64,000 nt of DNA from Reticulascus tulasneorum (GCA_001557505.1 LSAX01000002.1:1364001-1428000), one strand, 5' to 3'. Counted from the first letter of the stretch, positions 23,601-35,766 are shown. Notes: generated from the sequence alone by a model not told the origin. Numbers and translations are program-made.

Positions 23601-25296
23601 CCTGATCCGTAGTCGTTCGAATGGCTAGGCGAAGAGTCAGCAGGCGGGTAAATCTGAAGCGACCGGAGACTCGGGACGCTTGACTTTGGCCGGACCGGTA
23701 AATTAGGGAGGGCCCTTGCAAATCCTGTCCCCCTGGCCGTACGAATACATTGTCATGACTGCAAGTCCTTATCTCTGGAGAATTTTCACTGTGTGTGTAA
23801 GCTACGCCGCAGACTGTAGCGTCGTATTGTCTCCTTAATTGCCCTTGCATGACGTCAAGTAGCGCGCATGAGGAAATGCTTCAGGCAACCTTTTCCAAAC
23901 TTGGCGGCCATGGGTGTGGTTCTGTTTTATTTTTCATGTGAAAATTGGACATTGAAACTTTTGTTGGAGAAATTCGTGGAGTAGCCCTGCGAACAGGAAG
24001 AGAGGTGGTTGCTGCGAAGGTTCGCAACAGTTTTTCCGTGAATCGGGACTGTACCTGTTTGGTCGTCGGGGAATCTGGAGAGATCGGGCCCAGCCGAAAC
24101 TTATCTGGGGAATGTTCCCCCGTATCTTACTGACCTGACTATGTATGTACGAAGTACTGCGTAGTATGTGACCACCCTGGGACTGTGTCAGAACCCGCTG
24201 ACCGATCACCGATCACCAAGAGAGCCCATTTCCTCAGCGGGCTAGCCAAACTCGTTGTCGTGAATGGCCACCCTTGCGTTCTCCGCATTTGCATCCACGG
24301 GGCCCCTCTCCGCTAGCAGCAGGACAGGAAAGTCGCTGTGCGGCGCCGGTTCAGCTGGCCCCGGACAGCCTTTCTCATGCTGTGCTCGCTGAGGCGCCGT
24401 GATACCCGGGCTTTGCTTGGATTCTGGTCTGTTCCCGGAAACGCCACCCATCGCGAGGATCGAACTCACCGTGCCCTACCCCGCAGCTACATCGTTCTTC
24501 TATTCGACGTCTCTTCAATGGCATCCCGAACTTTCTCCAAGATGTGTTGATGCCTTCACGCCTCTCCCCCTACTGACACTGAGAGTTTCCCACACAGACC
24601 CCCAGGCGTCGGCTGATAATGCAAGCTCGGTGAAGCAAGTGGGGTGTTTCTATGAACCCTCTCGCCTGTCTGGACCTGCATTCGCTCAAACTATACGATA
24701 TTGCAGGATATTGGAGCCTCAATCAAAGACACATGGCACTGTCGCCTTCTGCCCGTAGTTGACGCGGCTCGATATGGTTCCCACAGCAATTGCCTTATTA
24801 GAGTGTCAATCTCATGAGGGGGAGATTGATCTTGGTCAGTTCTATCGGACCTGGGGAACAATGATGAAATCAATCGTCTCGTCACCTCATAACCTGCCCC
24901 GACCCGCTGCGGCAACTGGAGCTCAACGGAACCCATACTTCCTGCAGGAATCAATTTGACAACTATCAGCACCTGAAATCCTTCAGACTTCCGTATCCGT
25001 CCTGGTGCATTGCCTGCCGGCAAGCATGTATGAAGCGAGGCGGGATACTGGTGCCGGCCAAAACACAGCGATCATGTTCGTCTCAACTCCCCGCCCATCC
25101 CAACCCATTCATTCCCCCATGTCCCCCCGCTCTCCACCCGCTTCCCTTTCCGCTCACCTCCATGTCAAAGGGATCCATCATCCAGCTTTTTTTTTCCCCC
25201 AGGCCAATCCCAACTTCAAATCTTTGTGGTAGAGTATGCAGTCGGCTTGTGATAGCTTATTGATGCTATATGATCCTTCGTGTTCCGGTTCTTTGG

Positions 25297-25320
25297 TCGT
25301 CGTATCGTCGTATCGTCGTA
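25297..25320 (+). repeat. Three tandem copies of TCGTCGTA
   Basis: Perfect 8-bp unit repeated three times plus a partial fourth copy, in non-coding DNA about 600 bp upstream of the NmrA-like gene. Confidence 0.85.
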
Positions 25321-25930
25321 TCGTTGATCCAAGAGGATTTGTGGCGCACGGAGGAGCCTCCTTGCGATGCCTAAAGAAGCATGTTGTTGCTTCTGAGACA
25401 TTCAACGTAGAGCAGTGGTGAAGCATAGCTTGAACATTCGGAGAATTAGTACTCAAGGAACATGTACGCCTCTAAGCCACCCACTTTACACACTGCCGTA
25501 GGTGGGTAGGTGTAACAATCTAATGAGTTTCTCCGGGTAGGTCGAAGCAGATGAACTGAATCTATGGATAGAGGATGATTGGGGCAAAGGAATATCGTGC
25601 GCGGATTAGACCATTTTACCAAAAAGTGACTACTAACTACGTCGAGCGTCTGCAAGAAGTGTGTGGTATGGTTTAAAGTACTGTGGTTTTCACCTCTGAC
25701 TAAAACTTCCTTAGTGTAGAATTTATTTGAGTTGATCGTCAAAGCCTCGTCGTGCGTGGCTTTAGGGGGGAAAAGTCTCCGTTGACAAGATAAAAGTCTC
25801 CGCATCTTTAGATAAAGGTGGAAATGTTCGACGCATCAATACAGGTTTGTTCTCATTTCAATATCCAGCCAACCTAATCATCCTTCACGCAGACGTAATT
25901 AAATGAAATTCGCTCGCTAGCCTGATTAAA

Positions 25931-26836
25931 ATGGATAGTCGGGAGATTCTCATTGTCGGTGCGACTGGCCAGCAGGGCAAGGCCACTATCGCAGCACTTA
26001 CCACGTCAATACAAGAGGGCCTCCCCATTCGTATTCTTGCTCTAACTCGCTCTTTGTCATCGCCGAGAGCACTGGCGCTTCAGGCAGCTTACCCAGCCAT
26101 CAAGCTCGTCGAGGGCGACAGCCAAGATCCCGGTCCTGTCTTGACATCCTACCCAAATATCGCCGCCATATTCATTGTAACAGTCCCGCCTAATGAGGAA
26201 GCACAAGCTATACCTCTCATAGATGCCGCAACAGCTCCAGCGTCTCGAGTCGACCATATTGTTTTCAGCAGCGTCGACCGAGGCGGTGACATCGAGAGCT
26301 GGGAGAACCAGACAGATGTGCCGCACTTCGCTAAGAAGCATCGAATCGAGCTACATCTCAAGGAAGCCTGCAGCAAGGCAAACATACGGTGGACTATTCT
26401 ACGACCCACTGGGTTTATGGATAACTACAACCCGGGGATCTTCGGAAAGATGATGGCAACCATGTGGGCAGCTGGCCTACCTCCTGATCGAAAAATGCAG
26501 CTGGTAAGTACGCGCGACATTGGTGCTTTCGCTGCGAAAGCACTATTACATCCTGATAAATGGGCCGGTCGGGCATTTGGACTAGCTGGGGAAGAGATGT
26601 CGTTTCAAGAGGCGCAGGAGACTTTTCGCCGAGTGCTTGGCCATGAGATGCCGCAAACCTATTCCATTGTGGGCAAGACTGTGATACGCTGGGTCGAAGA
26701 GGCTCGAACGAGCTTTGCATGGTTTGATTCAGTTGGATTTCATGCAGATATAGCGATGGTAAAGCGAGAGGAGCCCGGAATGCAAAACTTTGAAAGGTGG
26801 CTGAAGGAAGAAAGCCGCTGGATACAGCGAGAGTAA
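25931..26836 (+). CDS. NmrA-like family Rossmann-fold protein
   Basis: Single exon, 301 residues, ATG at 25931. The N-terminus carries the dinucleotide-binding motif ILIVGATGQQGKAT with G10, G13 and G16, as in NmrA/HSCARG-like atypical short-chain dehydrogenases. Then come VEGDSQDP and IFIVTVPP and the substrate-side segments HIVFSSVDRGG and WTILRPTGFMDNYNPG, which are characteristic of the NmrA-like family. The Tyr-X-X-X-Lys catalytic pair of classical dehydrogenases is not seen where expected, so a redox-sensing or regulatory role through NAD(P) binding is more likely than catalysis. Related proteins are also found in secondary-metabolite clusters, but no biosynthetic genes adjoin it here. 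True NmrA (nitrogen metabolite repressor) is one member of a large family, and orthology to it is not claimed. No signal peptide; probably cytosolic. Confidence 0.88.
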   Translation: MDSREILIVGATGQQGKATIAALTTSIQEGLPIRILALTRSLSSPRALALQAAYPAIKLVEGDSQDPGPVLTSYPNIAAIFIVTVPPNEEAQAIPLIDAATAPASRVDHIVFSSVDRGGDIESWENQTDVPHFAKKHRIELHLKEACSKANIRWTILRPTGFMDNYNPGIFGKMMATMWAAGLPPDRKMQLVSTRDIGAFAAKALLHPDKWAGRAFGLAGEEMSFQEAQETFRRVLGHEMPQTYSIVGKTVIRWVEEARTSFAWFDSVGFHADIAMVKREEPGMQNFERWLKEESRWIQRE

Positions 26837-29420
26837 GGGGTATATACTTCTGGTAGTAACATTAGATTTAACAATAATCGTCATTTGCATGCAACGAGAC
26901 TGATGACAATGTGTGCAACTCTCTTGTTTGAGATTGGGGTTTGGTAGTCCCATATGTATCTTGTGTTGATTCAAGATGGGAAAGGGGTGATACATAACCC
27001 TCTAATACCAAATTCTACTCCAAAGTGCTTGGTCTCAGAATAAGACACTTGTTTCCTCTAGCTGTCGGTCGCAACTCTGTACTCGGTTGTAGCCGAGACA
27101 TCAGAATGTAAACGCACGTCGCTATCTCTGGGCACGGCCAACGCAGGAGTCATCCTGATATGCAAAGAACCTGGTCTAGTAGTTGTACAATACTTCCTTG
27201 TCTACGCTGATGCTTGACTTCAGGAGCACGGACACCTTGATGCACGATTTACGAGAGAAAGTCTACATTTTACCACCCACCTCTGCAGGAAGACGCTCTC
27301 AGCGTATCATGCACCATATTTGAGATTTATCGCCTCGTTCAACAGCTGTATGCTCCAGCACCTATAAAGAACCGTCATATCACTTTGCTGGTTACATTCT
27401 CCCGTGGTCGTATCAGGCGATGCAGGTCGAGTTTGGATCATCTAGGTGACTGGCTTCAGTATTCGCCCTCTCCTTGAATCCTTTTCTTTCTGGTTGACAG
27501 ATTGGCCCATGCACAGCTGAACCAAGAACGCCCACCCAATGGCTCGCGATCAAACAACAGGGATTATTGTATCTCGACCCCGGATCTCGCAAGAACAATG
27601 TCCCATCCTGGGAGATGCATTGCTTTCGCGGCACTGGGGAAGCCGGGCCGGAGGTGGCTGCAGATCGAGCTGCGGAGTAGCCGTGGTGAAAACTGGGTTC
27701 ACCGTGTTACACCACCTTGTCACCGAGTTCACGATGCAGCGGTTGACCAGGTTCCGCGACGAGCACCGCAGGACGGGCTGCCAGATCTGCCATTTAGAAC
27801 GGAACGAATCTCGATCCTCACAAGCAGGGCTCTTACTATGGAAGCAATTTGGATTGCAATTCATCCGAGCTCCGGTTCGATGGCGAATGGGCCACTTCGA
27901 AGCACACCATTCCGCGACTAAAAAAAACAATCAAGCCGTGGCCTTTTTGACACGCATGTTCACCGACACTGAAGCGAGGACTCGGTCAAGAAACCATCCA
28001 GCCCATGGTGGTATTCCGGGCCGACCGTTATACTCGGGCCGTCGCGAACTCCAAATGTCCTTTGATGCATGACGTCCTTTCAACCATATAGCCGATCCCG
28101 TAATCACGCGGCAGATGTGGCCTGTACCGCACCGTTGAATGGGACCGTGGCAGACCACGTTTCAAGACTCAGCCAAATACCACCTCATGTTCCATGGTTT
28201 CTAGATACAATGGGGGGTGTCAACAGTCAACAAATCGACCACGATACAGGGCGAGCCCGTTCCCCATACTCAACGAACTCTGCAAAGTACCACGGCTGCA
28301 AATCTACGATTATCCCATTTCAACAGGCTGATACAGTTGGTATACATGGAATTAACTGAGGAAGTCTGTCTGATCGCCTATTGAGCGGTGGTCACTGTGT
28401 GAATTACAGATCATGAGAGCTTGCTTTCATCAACGTGTCATTGAGTGCTGTCAACCTATGTCAGGGTATCAGTTCGTTGTTCCTTTCATTCCGCAATGGA
28501 CACCGCCAAAGCTGGCGTCCAATGTCTGCCAATTATATCTTAGGAGCAGTTGGACTGTTAGGAGCGCATCGGCATTCTGAACGAGCGGGCTCATTTGCTG
28601 GCCGTCTCTGGGACGAAAGAATGCCAGAGTATCAAATTTGAACTTCTAGTAGAAGCACATGGGCTCAGTATCCTGGTGCCTGCCATAGGTGGGAGCTCGA
28701 TCTCTCTGGATTCTTCAGTGTCCATCGGAAGTTTATCTAGGAGGAATCTACTTGCAAAAGAGCAGCACAAAGCTTCTGCAAAGAAGCTTCTACAATTTCA
28801 ACCAGGGTTCATAAGAAATGCGGCTACGGACTCCTAACTACTAACCAGGACTGGAAACGAGGAATTTTAACTTCGGTCTTCCTGATGGGCTTGACCACCA
28901 GCATTGTTACTTCAACGCAAAAGGCACAATATCGCTTGTCTGGTGCTTGAAGACTGTGAGTGATGATATGGACCAGCATATGTTCTTCCTAGCCATCTTC
29001 AGTGTGACTGGACGCCAACACAACTATCTCTTCTCGTTTTCGGATGCCGTCCAAGTGGCTACTTATGCTAACACGCGTTGAAGGCCGATGATCTTGAGAT
29101 GTTCTCCTAATAGTGGTATATGCTAAGTGGCTTCGCGGCCGTGGATCCCGGACCACAGCATGATATTAACGGGGAGATCCCGGGATCACTCATCTGCTCT
29201 TTAAGTAAGGATCTCGAGCTTGTTGGCTCCATTAGATGCATGAAAGACATGGACTTGAAGTAAAACCGACTCAATTGGGTATTTCGAGGGCTATCGATCC
29301 ATCGTCAAAGCCAGTGCACATATCCACAAAAACAATGTTATCCACAGACACCCACCACCCTGAACGCCGAATCCTCCTGCCAAGGGACTGTTTCCCATTG
29401 TTATCACTCTATCAACATGT
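26837..29420. other. Region without a recognisable gene
   Basis: About 2.6 kb. Overlapping frames on both strands around 27.4-28.2 kb (up to 177 codons) mirror one another and have no domain or clear codon bias. No repeats or RNA genes recognised. Composition is somewhat more AT-rich than the creA side by eye. Confidence 0.4.
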
Positions 29421-29936
29421 TTAAGCAGAGTAGCCCGGGGGATTCTGGTCCATGCCATGATATGATGATCTCAGAAAGATGAGCACCTCATACACGGATT
29501 TCGAAATATCGATCGCCTTCTTCTTCCATTCCGACTCAGACCACAGATTCTTCAACATGTTATCGCTGATGAGAGTGATAATGAACCGAACATGGTGATC
29601 TTCTGAAGTCCACCCTTGCTTGTCCGGGTGGTAGACGAGGAACTTGACGGATTTCGAGTTGATAGCGTCTTTGGCTGCTTGCGCCGTCTTGTTCTTGTCT
29701 GGCTCAGGCACATTGGGAGTCTTGGAGAGGAAGTCACGGCAGAACTCAACCCAAGAGCCTCTCACGAGGCCGCTCTGCAGCCACTCATGGAACTTGGTGG
29801 AGTCTTTGAAGGGGAGAAGCTCGAGAATGAGACGCTCATGCTGTGATGAGAGGGTCGAGGTCGACGGACCAGGCATGGGCGCCATCGTTGGTGTTGGCGG
29901 GATGGATTCTAGGCGGTGATAGGGAAATTCTTTCAT
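29421..29936 (-). CDS. Hypothetical protein of unknown function
   Basis: Single frame on the minus strand, 171 residues from the ATG at 29936; an in-frame ATG at 30026 would add 30 residues of doubtful, hydrophobic sequence. Codon use is clearly gene-like, with third positions mostly C or G throughout. After a Pro/Ser-rich start (IPPTPTMAPMPGPS) the protein is globular, with LILELLPFKDSTKFHEWLQ, then VEFCRDFLSKTPNVPEPDKN, KFLVYHPDKQGW and a basic segment ending near LIFLRSSYHG. No transmembrane helix, signal peptide or known motif is visible. It is isolated, with about 2.6 kb of apparent non-coding DNA on each side. It may be an orphan or lineage-restricted gene, or the surviving exon of a larger one. 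Confidence 0.6.
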   Translation of the reverse strand: MKEFPYHRLESIPPTPTMAPMPGPSTSTLSSQHERLILELLPFKDSTKFHEWLQSGLVRGSWVEFCRDFLSKTPNVPEPDKNKTAQAAKDAINSKSVKFLVYHPDKQGWTSEDHHVRFIITLISDNMLKNLWSESEWKKKAIDISKSVYEVLIFLRSSYHGMDQNPPGYSA

Positions 29937-32551
29937 TGAGGAAGATTTTGTCTTGCGAACACTGGGGAAGCACATTACTTTAAAGATGAGGTACATTGGT
30001 CGGAAACAGGCCACTAGTCCTCCCATTCCTTGTTCATTTTATGTATTTTTCAAAGTCGCCGAAGGTCTTCATCCCTCATTCAGAAGCTGACGTATGTCCT
30101 CAATTGGTTCCCTCCCCATTGTCGCACGATGAAGCCTCTTTGGGCTGTGTGGCGCCATAGCCATTGGAGCTGAAAGATTAGAGCGACGAATCAGGAAGTC
30201 CCCAAACTCGAGATTACGCGGCTTTCGTTTGCAAAAGCGACCAGATTGCTCCAACTTTGCATGCGATCTCCATTACTTGCATCAGAAATGCTAATAAGAT
30301 GATGTTCATGAACGTATCGAGTTGAATATGTCTTTAGCGCCAACAAGATACCACTAGTGAACTCACAACGCCCAGCTTCGGTGTCGACTCCCACGCAACG
30401 CACTGCCTTAACCCTTGCGATACGTGATCCACTAACAACTAGGCAGCGAGATATTTTGCGACCGCTAATAGCTCGTACGTAATTGTCAGCAACTTATGGA
30501 TGGAGGATGGGAATGTAATTTGGGTGTATGATTGACGATTCGGAGCGGGTTATATCCCCATTGATGGACTATGCTACATTTCTTGGAGATAGCCTCAACC
30601 TGGGCTCAAGCATGGTTCAGTCCTATCTACACAGATTGCACTGCAAAAAGAAAACAGGCTCCTTTACCATCCCATGAGCTCCCTTGCACTTGTAACAGGA
30701 ATAGTCCTTCGAGATCCTGTAACTATATCCCCGATCAAGAAGGACCGCCGCAGAACAAAAGAATGAGATATCAATGCCAAGTGGCTTTAACTCAATGTCT
30801 TATCTCTCGATAGGGCCACCAAGTGTTATTCGAGTGCTGCTATTCGCTGGAGCTGTCGCACTTAGACATGAGAGCCTCGAGAATGGATCGTCCAGTAGCT
30901 CAATCTGAAGCTGATCATGCCTTAAGGTTCATCGAGGCTAGTGACTCTCAATACGGCCTCGGGAGCTTTCGAGTGTTCGTCTACTGGCGCAATAGATGTA
31001 GCGTCACACCTCGGCCAGCCTTCTGGATAGTATGTGATCATGTAGTTCACAACTTTAAGCTGGTGGGAAAAGCAGCTGTCTGGTGTCTGGACTTTGGCGC
31101 TTCCCCCTCAGTTTGGCTTAGTTGAAGCTTCAGCTCGGCGTGATCAAGGAGCTAGGACCCTCTAGAATGATATATCATAAAGCTCATAATAGCTTTCGCC
31201 TCCTGAACATTCTTTGGTTTCGAGCCGTGCAACGAACGCTTACAAGTTGAATTCCACCCAGGGCTCAACAACTAGCAGAGACCTAGAGCATCTGTCTTGT
31301 TGAAGTAAAGTGAAGAGAGCCTACATGCTCTGGCAATTCGTCATAGAAGAGAACGCGATTCGCTCCACAGACCAAATGTGCGTCACCTCTGGTAAGGGCC
31401 TTAGCAAGTATACACCAACGATGGGTTGGAATAGCACTTGACTCTCGAAGACACCGGTAAAAACTGATAATATTAGTCCCTTTGAGTCGACTCTGCAGAC
31501 TGCATGTCCATCAATAAACTGCCATAGGGCTTTAACGCAAAAACATGGGAAGGAAAGCTGCAGGAATGGGTAGTAAGGTGGACATGGAGACAGTCCGGAA
31601 TCAAAGTAGACGATGAGATGTAGAGCAGGGTGGACCAAGGCGTGGTCAAGAACATTATGACTCCATAGATGTCAACTGAGAGCAAGCTAAGAATGGTTGT
31701 AGTAAACAATATACTCCCTGAAGTGTGAACTTGACGGCGCTTGTGGTTTGATGTGGGTAATTTCTAGCACGATTTCATAAATAACGTTTCCAGTCCACGT
31801 TGACTTGTGATATTTTGCCTGCTAGACAATCTGCAGTCTCTCTTGCCTGAGACACTCTAGAATCCCACAAGACATTCTGAATTTATCTGTGATCACATCA
31901 TATCTCAGAGATCTTGGCTGAACATTAGTAGGCATGCCAGTTGACTGCATCTGAACGAGTCGTGACCATCGAGTAGAAATTCCCTCTGGACCCTATCAAT
32001 CATACCTCAGAGGTAGGCGATGATAACTCGCATACATCAATGAATCACTATAACCACACCTCCCCAGATGATATTGGGAATCGATTCTACACATGTGCAT
32101 AATGTGTCAATCTTGAACTTGAGTCTAGACGTTGTCCAAGCGCCAGGAAACTCGAAGCAGGTTCTTTACCATTTCCAGAGGCAATCATAGATATTCAATA
32201 GAGATCGCATCGTTGCGTCTTCAACAAAAAGTCCTGCTCATTTACACACTTGCCGCCTGCCACCTTGGTTTCGAGCATACGTTGTGGCCACGAGCACATC
32301 TAAGACGAAGGGCAGAACGTGCTCAAAGCATAATTTAAATCTATTTGATGTTACCTAACCAACTAATCACCCTTCCAGCCTCATTATACGCCACGGACAT
32401 GGATGCAACAATGCAAGTAGCATAATCATCTTCTCATCACCAAGCCACAGGATTCGAAGACCGAATCCACAGGTCCATTTTGCCTAACGGATCCAGAACC
32501 ACTAGCGAACTACTACGGCCTATGTATCATCCGAATTCCAAATTTAATTGT
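29937..32551. other. Region without a recognisable gene
   Basis: About 2.6 kb of relatively AT-rich sequence with short unbiased frames on both strands, for example 30823-31125 (+) and 31321-31638 (-). Nothing supports a gene, transposon or RNA. The last 200-300 bp before 32552 probably include the 3' UTR of the ArfGAP gene. Confidence 0.4.
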
Positions 32552-34225
32552 TTAGCTGCCGAGATACGCTCGGATAGCGCCCTGAAGCTTAGTAGCACCC
32601 TCGCCGACAATGTTGGAAAGGTTCTCCAAGTCATCCCCCGCCGTGATGCCGAATCTACGGATGAAGTCCTTAGCTGCAGATTCTAAATCACCATACTCTT
32701 CAGGGACCTCGTCCTCGGGGCGACCGAAGTATGCGTTCGAAGAGATGGCGGAAGCACCTTCGAATCCTTGCAACCGATTCTTGGCTTCAGCTTGTTGATT
32801 GGGGTCGAAGGATCCTTTCCCAAAAAATTCGTCCGAAGAAATACCCTTCTGGTTGGCGAACTTGTTCCTGGCATACGTCTCTTCGTCCTCTACAATCATA
32901 TGAGCGAATGCACCTCTCAGCGATATTGACAAGAAACTTACCGTTGGAAGTGGCCTTGATCGGGCCAACGGATCCAAATCCACCAGAAGCCTTCTTTTGT
33001 GCGGCAGGCTTGCTACCCCCGACTTGACCAAAGCCTAACCGGCCCATACCCATGCCCAATCGTTCGACTTCGGCGTTCGACTTCTGGCGAGTGTGTGCCG
33101 ACGAGCCATAGCCGCCTCTGACAGGGCTGACGGGTGTTGGCGAGACAATGCTAGTCGAATCCACCTTGGATGCCTTCTTTTCAGCCTCCTCGTCGGCCTC
33201 AGGATCGTAGCCAAGCTTTTCGATGCGTTCAGCTTCCTCCTTAGCCTTCTTCTCAGCCTCGTCAAAATCAATGAGATCAGCCGTAACCTTCTTTGCGCCA
33301 AGTTTGGGGGCCTTTTTGGCACCGAGGACGTTAGCTTTTCGTGGACCCCCGGTGGCAGTCTTGCGCAATGCTGCTGACGATGTGATACGACTGGCCGCCG
33401 GCTTGGATTCCCCAGCTGAGTCTGACTTAGCTAGCGGCGACGCTGATCGAGCGATATCCTTCGCGGTGCCATTGCCTGGGTTGAGGAAGGGGGATGGCGT
33501 TCGGCCGACCACTGGTGGGGTACCAGTCCGCGAGATCGGAGGGGTCGGCTTCTTGATTGAGGGCTTATCCCAAGAGGAGAAAAAGTCATCGTCAGGTTCG
33601 CCTGCTGGAGTTGAAGCGCCATCGGCCGCATCCACCCCATCAACTATCACCACTTCGCCGGGATATCTAGGGATATGTCAGCGAGTCTACTATCTGTGCG
33701 GCGCATAGGTCCCGCGTACTCTTTGGCGTCCCTCGCGGCCCGTCTCTTCAGTTCTTCCTTGTATTTCGTGGCTGCGGTAGATTGGTACTTTGTCTTCGGA
33801 TCTTTGCTGTTGAGAGCGGCGGTTCCGCCATTTTGCTGAAAAAACTTGGTTGCAGACTCGTTTCCGCCCACCTTCATCATGCGCAGCTGATCCCATTGCC
33901 ACTCTGCATATAGTTAGTGGATATGGTCCGCCCCAGCAAAGCATCGATAACATACGATCGAGATTGGTGGATCGAACAAAGGAGATGTGGACGCCGAGAT
34001 TACGGTGATTTGCGGAGCAGTCCAGACACAGATAGATTCCGAACGGAACGGAGGTCCAGGTCGGGTTCTTCTGGCCACAGTCGAAGCAAACCTAGAGCGG
34101 GAGCGAGTTCAGTGTGGTGTCCGGGGCATGTGGCGCCTGATGATGCTACTGACCTTGTTCGCGGACTTGGTCTTCAACTTCTCGAAGATCTTAAGCGACT
34201 GCTGCTTCGACGCCAGGGCACTCAT
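32552..34225 (-). CDS. glo3: ADP-ribosylation factor GTPase-activating protein, Glo3 / ArfGAP2-3 type
   Basis: Stimulates GTP hydrolysis by Arf1 on COPI vesicles in Golgi-to-ER retrograde transport. Five exons: 34225-34154, 34091-33956, 33903-33720, 33666-32942 and 32889-32552, with introns of 62, 52, 53 and 52 nt; the sum is 1455 nt, in frame, for 484 residues. The ArfGAP zinc finger has C26, C29, C46 and C49 (CX2CX16CX2C), with the catalytic arginine finger R54 in [10 protein letters not shown] Lys-rich middle region (about 200-330) corresponds to the coatomer-binding part of Glo3. The C-terminus carries two ISSxxxFG motifs (ISSDEFFGK and ISSNAYFGR), the Glo3 regulatory motif that separates Glo3 from Gcs1 and Age2. 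It is divergent from tim21 across 394 bp. The start gives [17 protein letters not shown], the usual family start. Confidence 0.95.
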
Positions 34226-34619
34226 CTTGACTAGCGAGGTTGCGGCGCAAGAATACACAGACTATGATAAAATGCTTGTTGTCGGTAGAGGAGAACTGTG
34301 CGATCAACCTCTGAGAAGCCTTGGGAGAAGAGGACACGCAGCCGTAGAGACCCGAAATTGAGGGATGAAGTTCGTGTCCTAAAGTTCAGGAGTACTGGCA
34401 TATTATTGCGAAGTGGGCATGTAATCAACCGGCTAAGCCAAATAAGGTTAGTAAACTTTCCCCACATTGAATCGATGATCGATATTCTGCCAGGCGGTGA
34501 ATCAGACGTTGTCGAGCTCTCCAAATCAGTAAGGTGATCTTTCGACATCAGATTCAGTCGTGCCATCCGACAAGGAGTTGCTACTAATGCAGCAATACGA
34601 TGGCTGACGCCAAACCGCC
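34226..34619. promoter_or_regulatory. Shared divergent promoter region of glo3 and tim21
   Basis: The two start codons face away from each other across 394 bp, so both promoters must lie here. No specific factor-binding site is asserted. Both genes are constitutive housekeeping genes. Confidence 0.6.
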
Positions 34620-35428
34620 ATGATGAGACTCAGTACGAATGCGCTAGCTATCCGACAATCGGCTTCTTTGGGCATTGCACCTCAATTACGACCGTTTATC
34701 CCCCATCGACGACCTTACGCAACCCAGTATGGCCTTGGAGCGACGAGTCCTGGTTCAAAGAGAAAGACGGTCACGCCTTTCAACGATGATGGACATGTGC
34801 CCTGGGCAGATCTGTCTGCAGGCGAGAAGGCGGCCCGGGCTACCCAACAGAGCTTCAATTTCGGTCTGATTTTCCTAGGCCTTGTAATGACAGTGAGTAA
34901 TCCTGTCCCGCTTTGGGCATGCAGAGTCTAACAGCGCAGGGCGGCGTGGGATACTTCCTCTACACTGAAGTATTCTCCCCGGAGAGCAAAGTCTCCCACT
35001 TCAACCGCGTGGTCGACAGGATCAAGCAAGATCAGAGATGTATACAGTTGCTGGGAGAGCCGAAAAAGCTTACGGCCCACGGAGAAGAGTCGTGGAATAA
35101 ATGGCGACGGGCACGCCCCATAGCGTCTACTCTTAGTACGGACTCAAAGGGCAACGACCACTTGTTGATGCACTTCTATGTATGTGCCAACCCCCTATGA
35201 CTACAAACCCATGAAGCTTACCCTGAAATGCAGGTCGATGGCCCTCTCAACAATGGCATTGTAAATGTACACATGATCAAACGAGCAGACCAGGGGCACT
35301 TCGAGTACAGGCATCTGTACATCGATGTAAAAGGACAACCCAGACTTTACCTGGAGAACGCGGACACAGCGAACTCTAGTTCAAATAAGAAGAAGGTGAA
35401 AGTTTTTGGGGTCAGCTGGGGCGGATAG
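34620..35428 (+). CDS. tim21: Mitochondrial inner membrane translocase subunit Tim21
   Basis: Subunit of the TIM23 presequence translocase; binds Tom22 from the intermembrane space and links TIM23 with the respiratory chain. Three exons: 34620-34892, 34940-35179 and 35234-35428, with introns of 47 and 54 nt; 708 nt in frame, 235 residues. Two ATGs in tandem (34620 and 34623) give MMRLSTN; either could be used. Residues 1 to about 35 form an Arg-rich, acid-free matrix-targeting presequence with RRPYATQ near its end. One transmembrane helix (FGLIFLGLVMTGGVGYFLY, about 79-98) spans the first splice junction. The intermembrane-space domain follows, with the family motifs FNRVVDRIKQDQRC, LLGEPKKLTAHGE, and VNVHMIKRADQGHFEYRHLY. 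Length fits the family. Confidence 0.95.
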
Positions 35429-35766
35429 TTCCTAGATGGGGCAATTGTGATGGAAAGGAAAATCTTCGCCGGATGGCTGGGAATCAGCAGGTGGTGTGTA
35501 TGATATGGCAGCGGAATTTTGCATTGCATGAAATAGGTAACGCATATGTTGGCATACCAAAAGCCATGAATTGTGAGTGTTGAGACTTGACATATGTACT
35601 CATCAGCTGGACATGAAGTCCAGATGCGATGTGGTCAGTTGCTCGTTAAACGATAGTGAGAAATTTTGTTCCATTGAGGTTATATGCAGTCATAATACAA
35701 GCAGATGCCTTGCAACTCCATGCATATCTACTTCCAGTCCAGTCTTCGAGTGCCGACGGAGCTATC
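35429..35766. other. Convergent intergenic region between tim21 and the nitronate monooxygenase gene
   Basis: 338 bp between two stop codons on opposite strands. It must contain both 3' UTRs and polyadenylation sites. No other feature seen. Confidence 0.6.

Larger units (their letters stand above)
17247..25930. other. Gene-poor stretch of about 8.7 kb downstream of creA
   Basis: The first few hundred bases are probably the creA 3' UTR. Beyond that I find only overlapping non-biased frames, the longest being 319 codons at 18122-19081 (+), which is rich in Pro, Gly, Arg and Cys and looks like a GC-driven chance frame. Repeats include a TG run at 17642-17656 and an 8-bp repeat near 25.3 kb. At 24242-24469 (-) a 75-codon frame (opening with GTG; first ATG 69 codons before the stop) has somewhat coding-like codon use but no ATG-led exon chain. 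No transposon, tRNA or known domain recognised. Confidence 0.45.

Noticed and set aside
24441..24540. tRNA-like T-arm on the minus strand (GTGAG TTCGATC CTCGC)
   Set aside because: The arm pairs well, but no acceptor stem, D-arm or anticodon arm can be formed around it, and the sequence lies in a coding-like frame.
27413..28158. Overlapping frames of up to 177 codons on both strands
   Set aside because: They mirror each other, lack codon bias and resemble no family; no splice set joins them.
28000..32500. Possible repeat-induced point mutation in the AT-richer interval
   Set aside because: By eye TpA and ApT are about equally frequent in a sampled stretch and no repeated sequence was found. 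A dinucleotide index calculation over 500-bp windows would decide.
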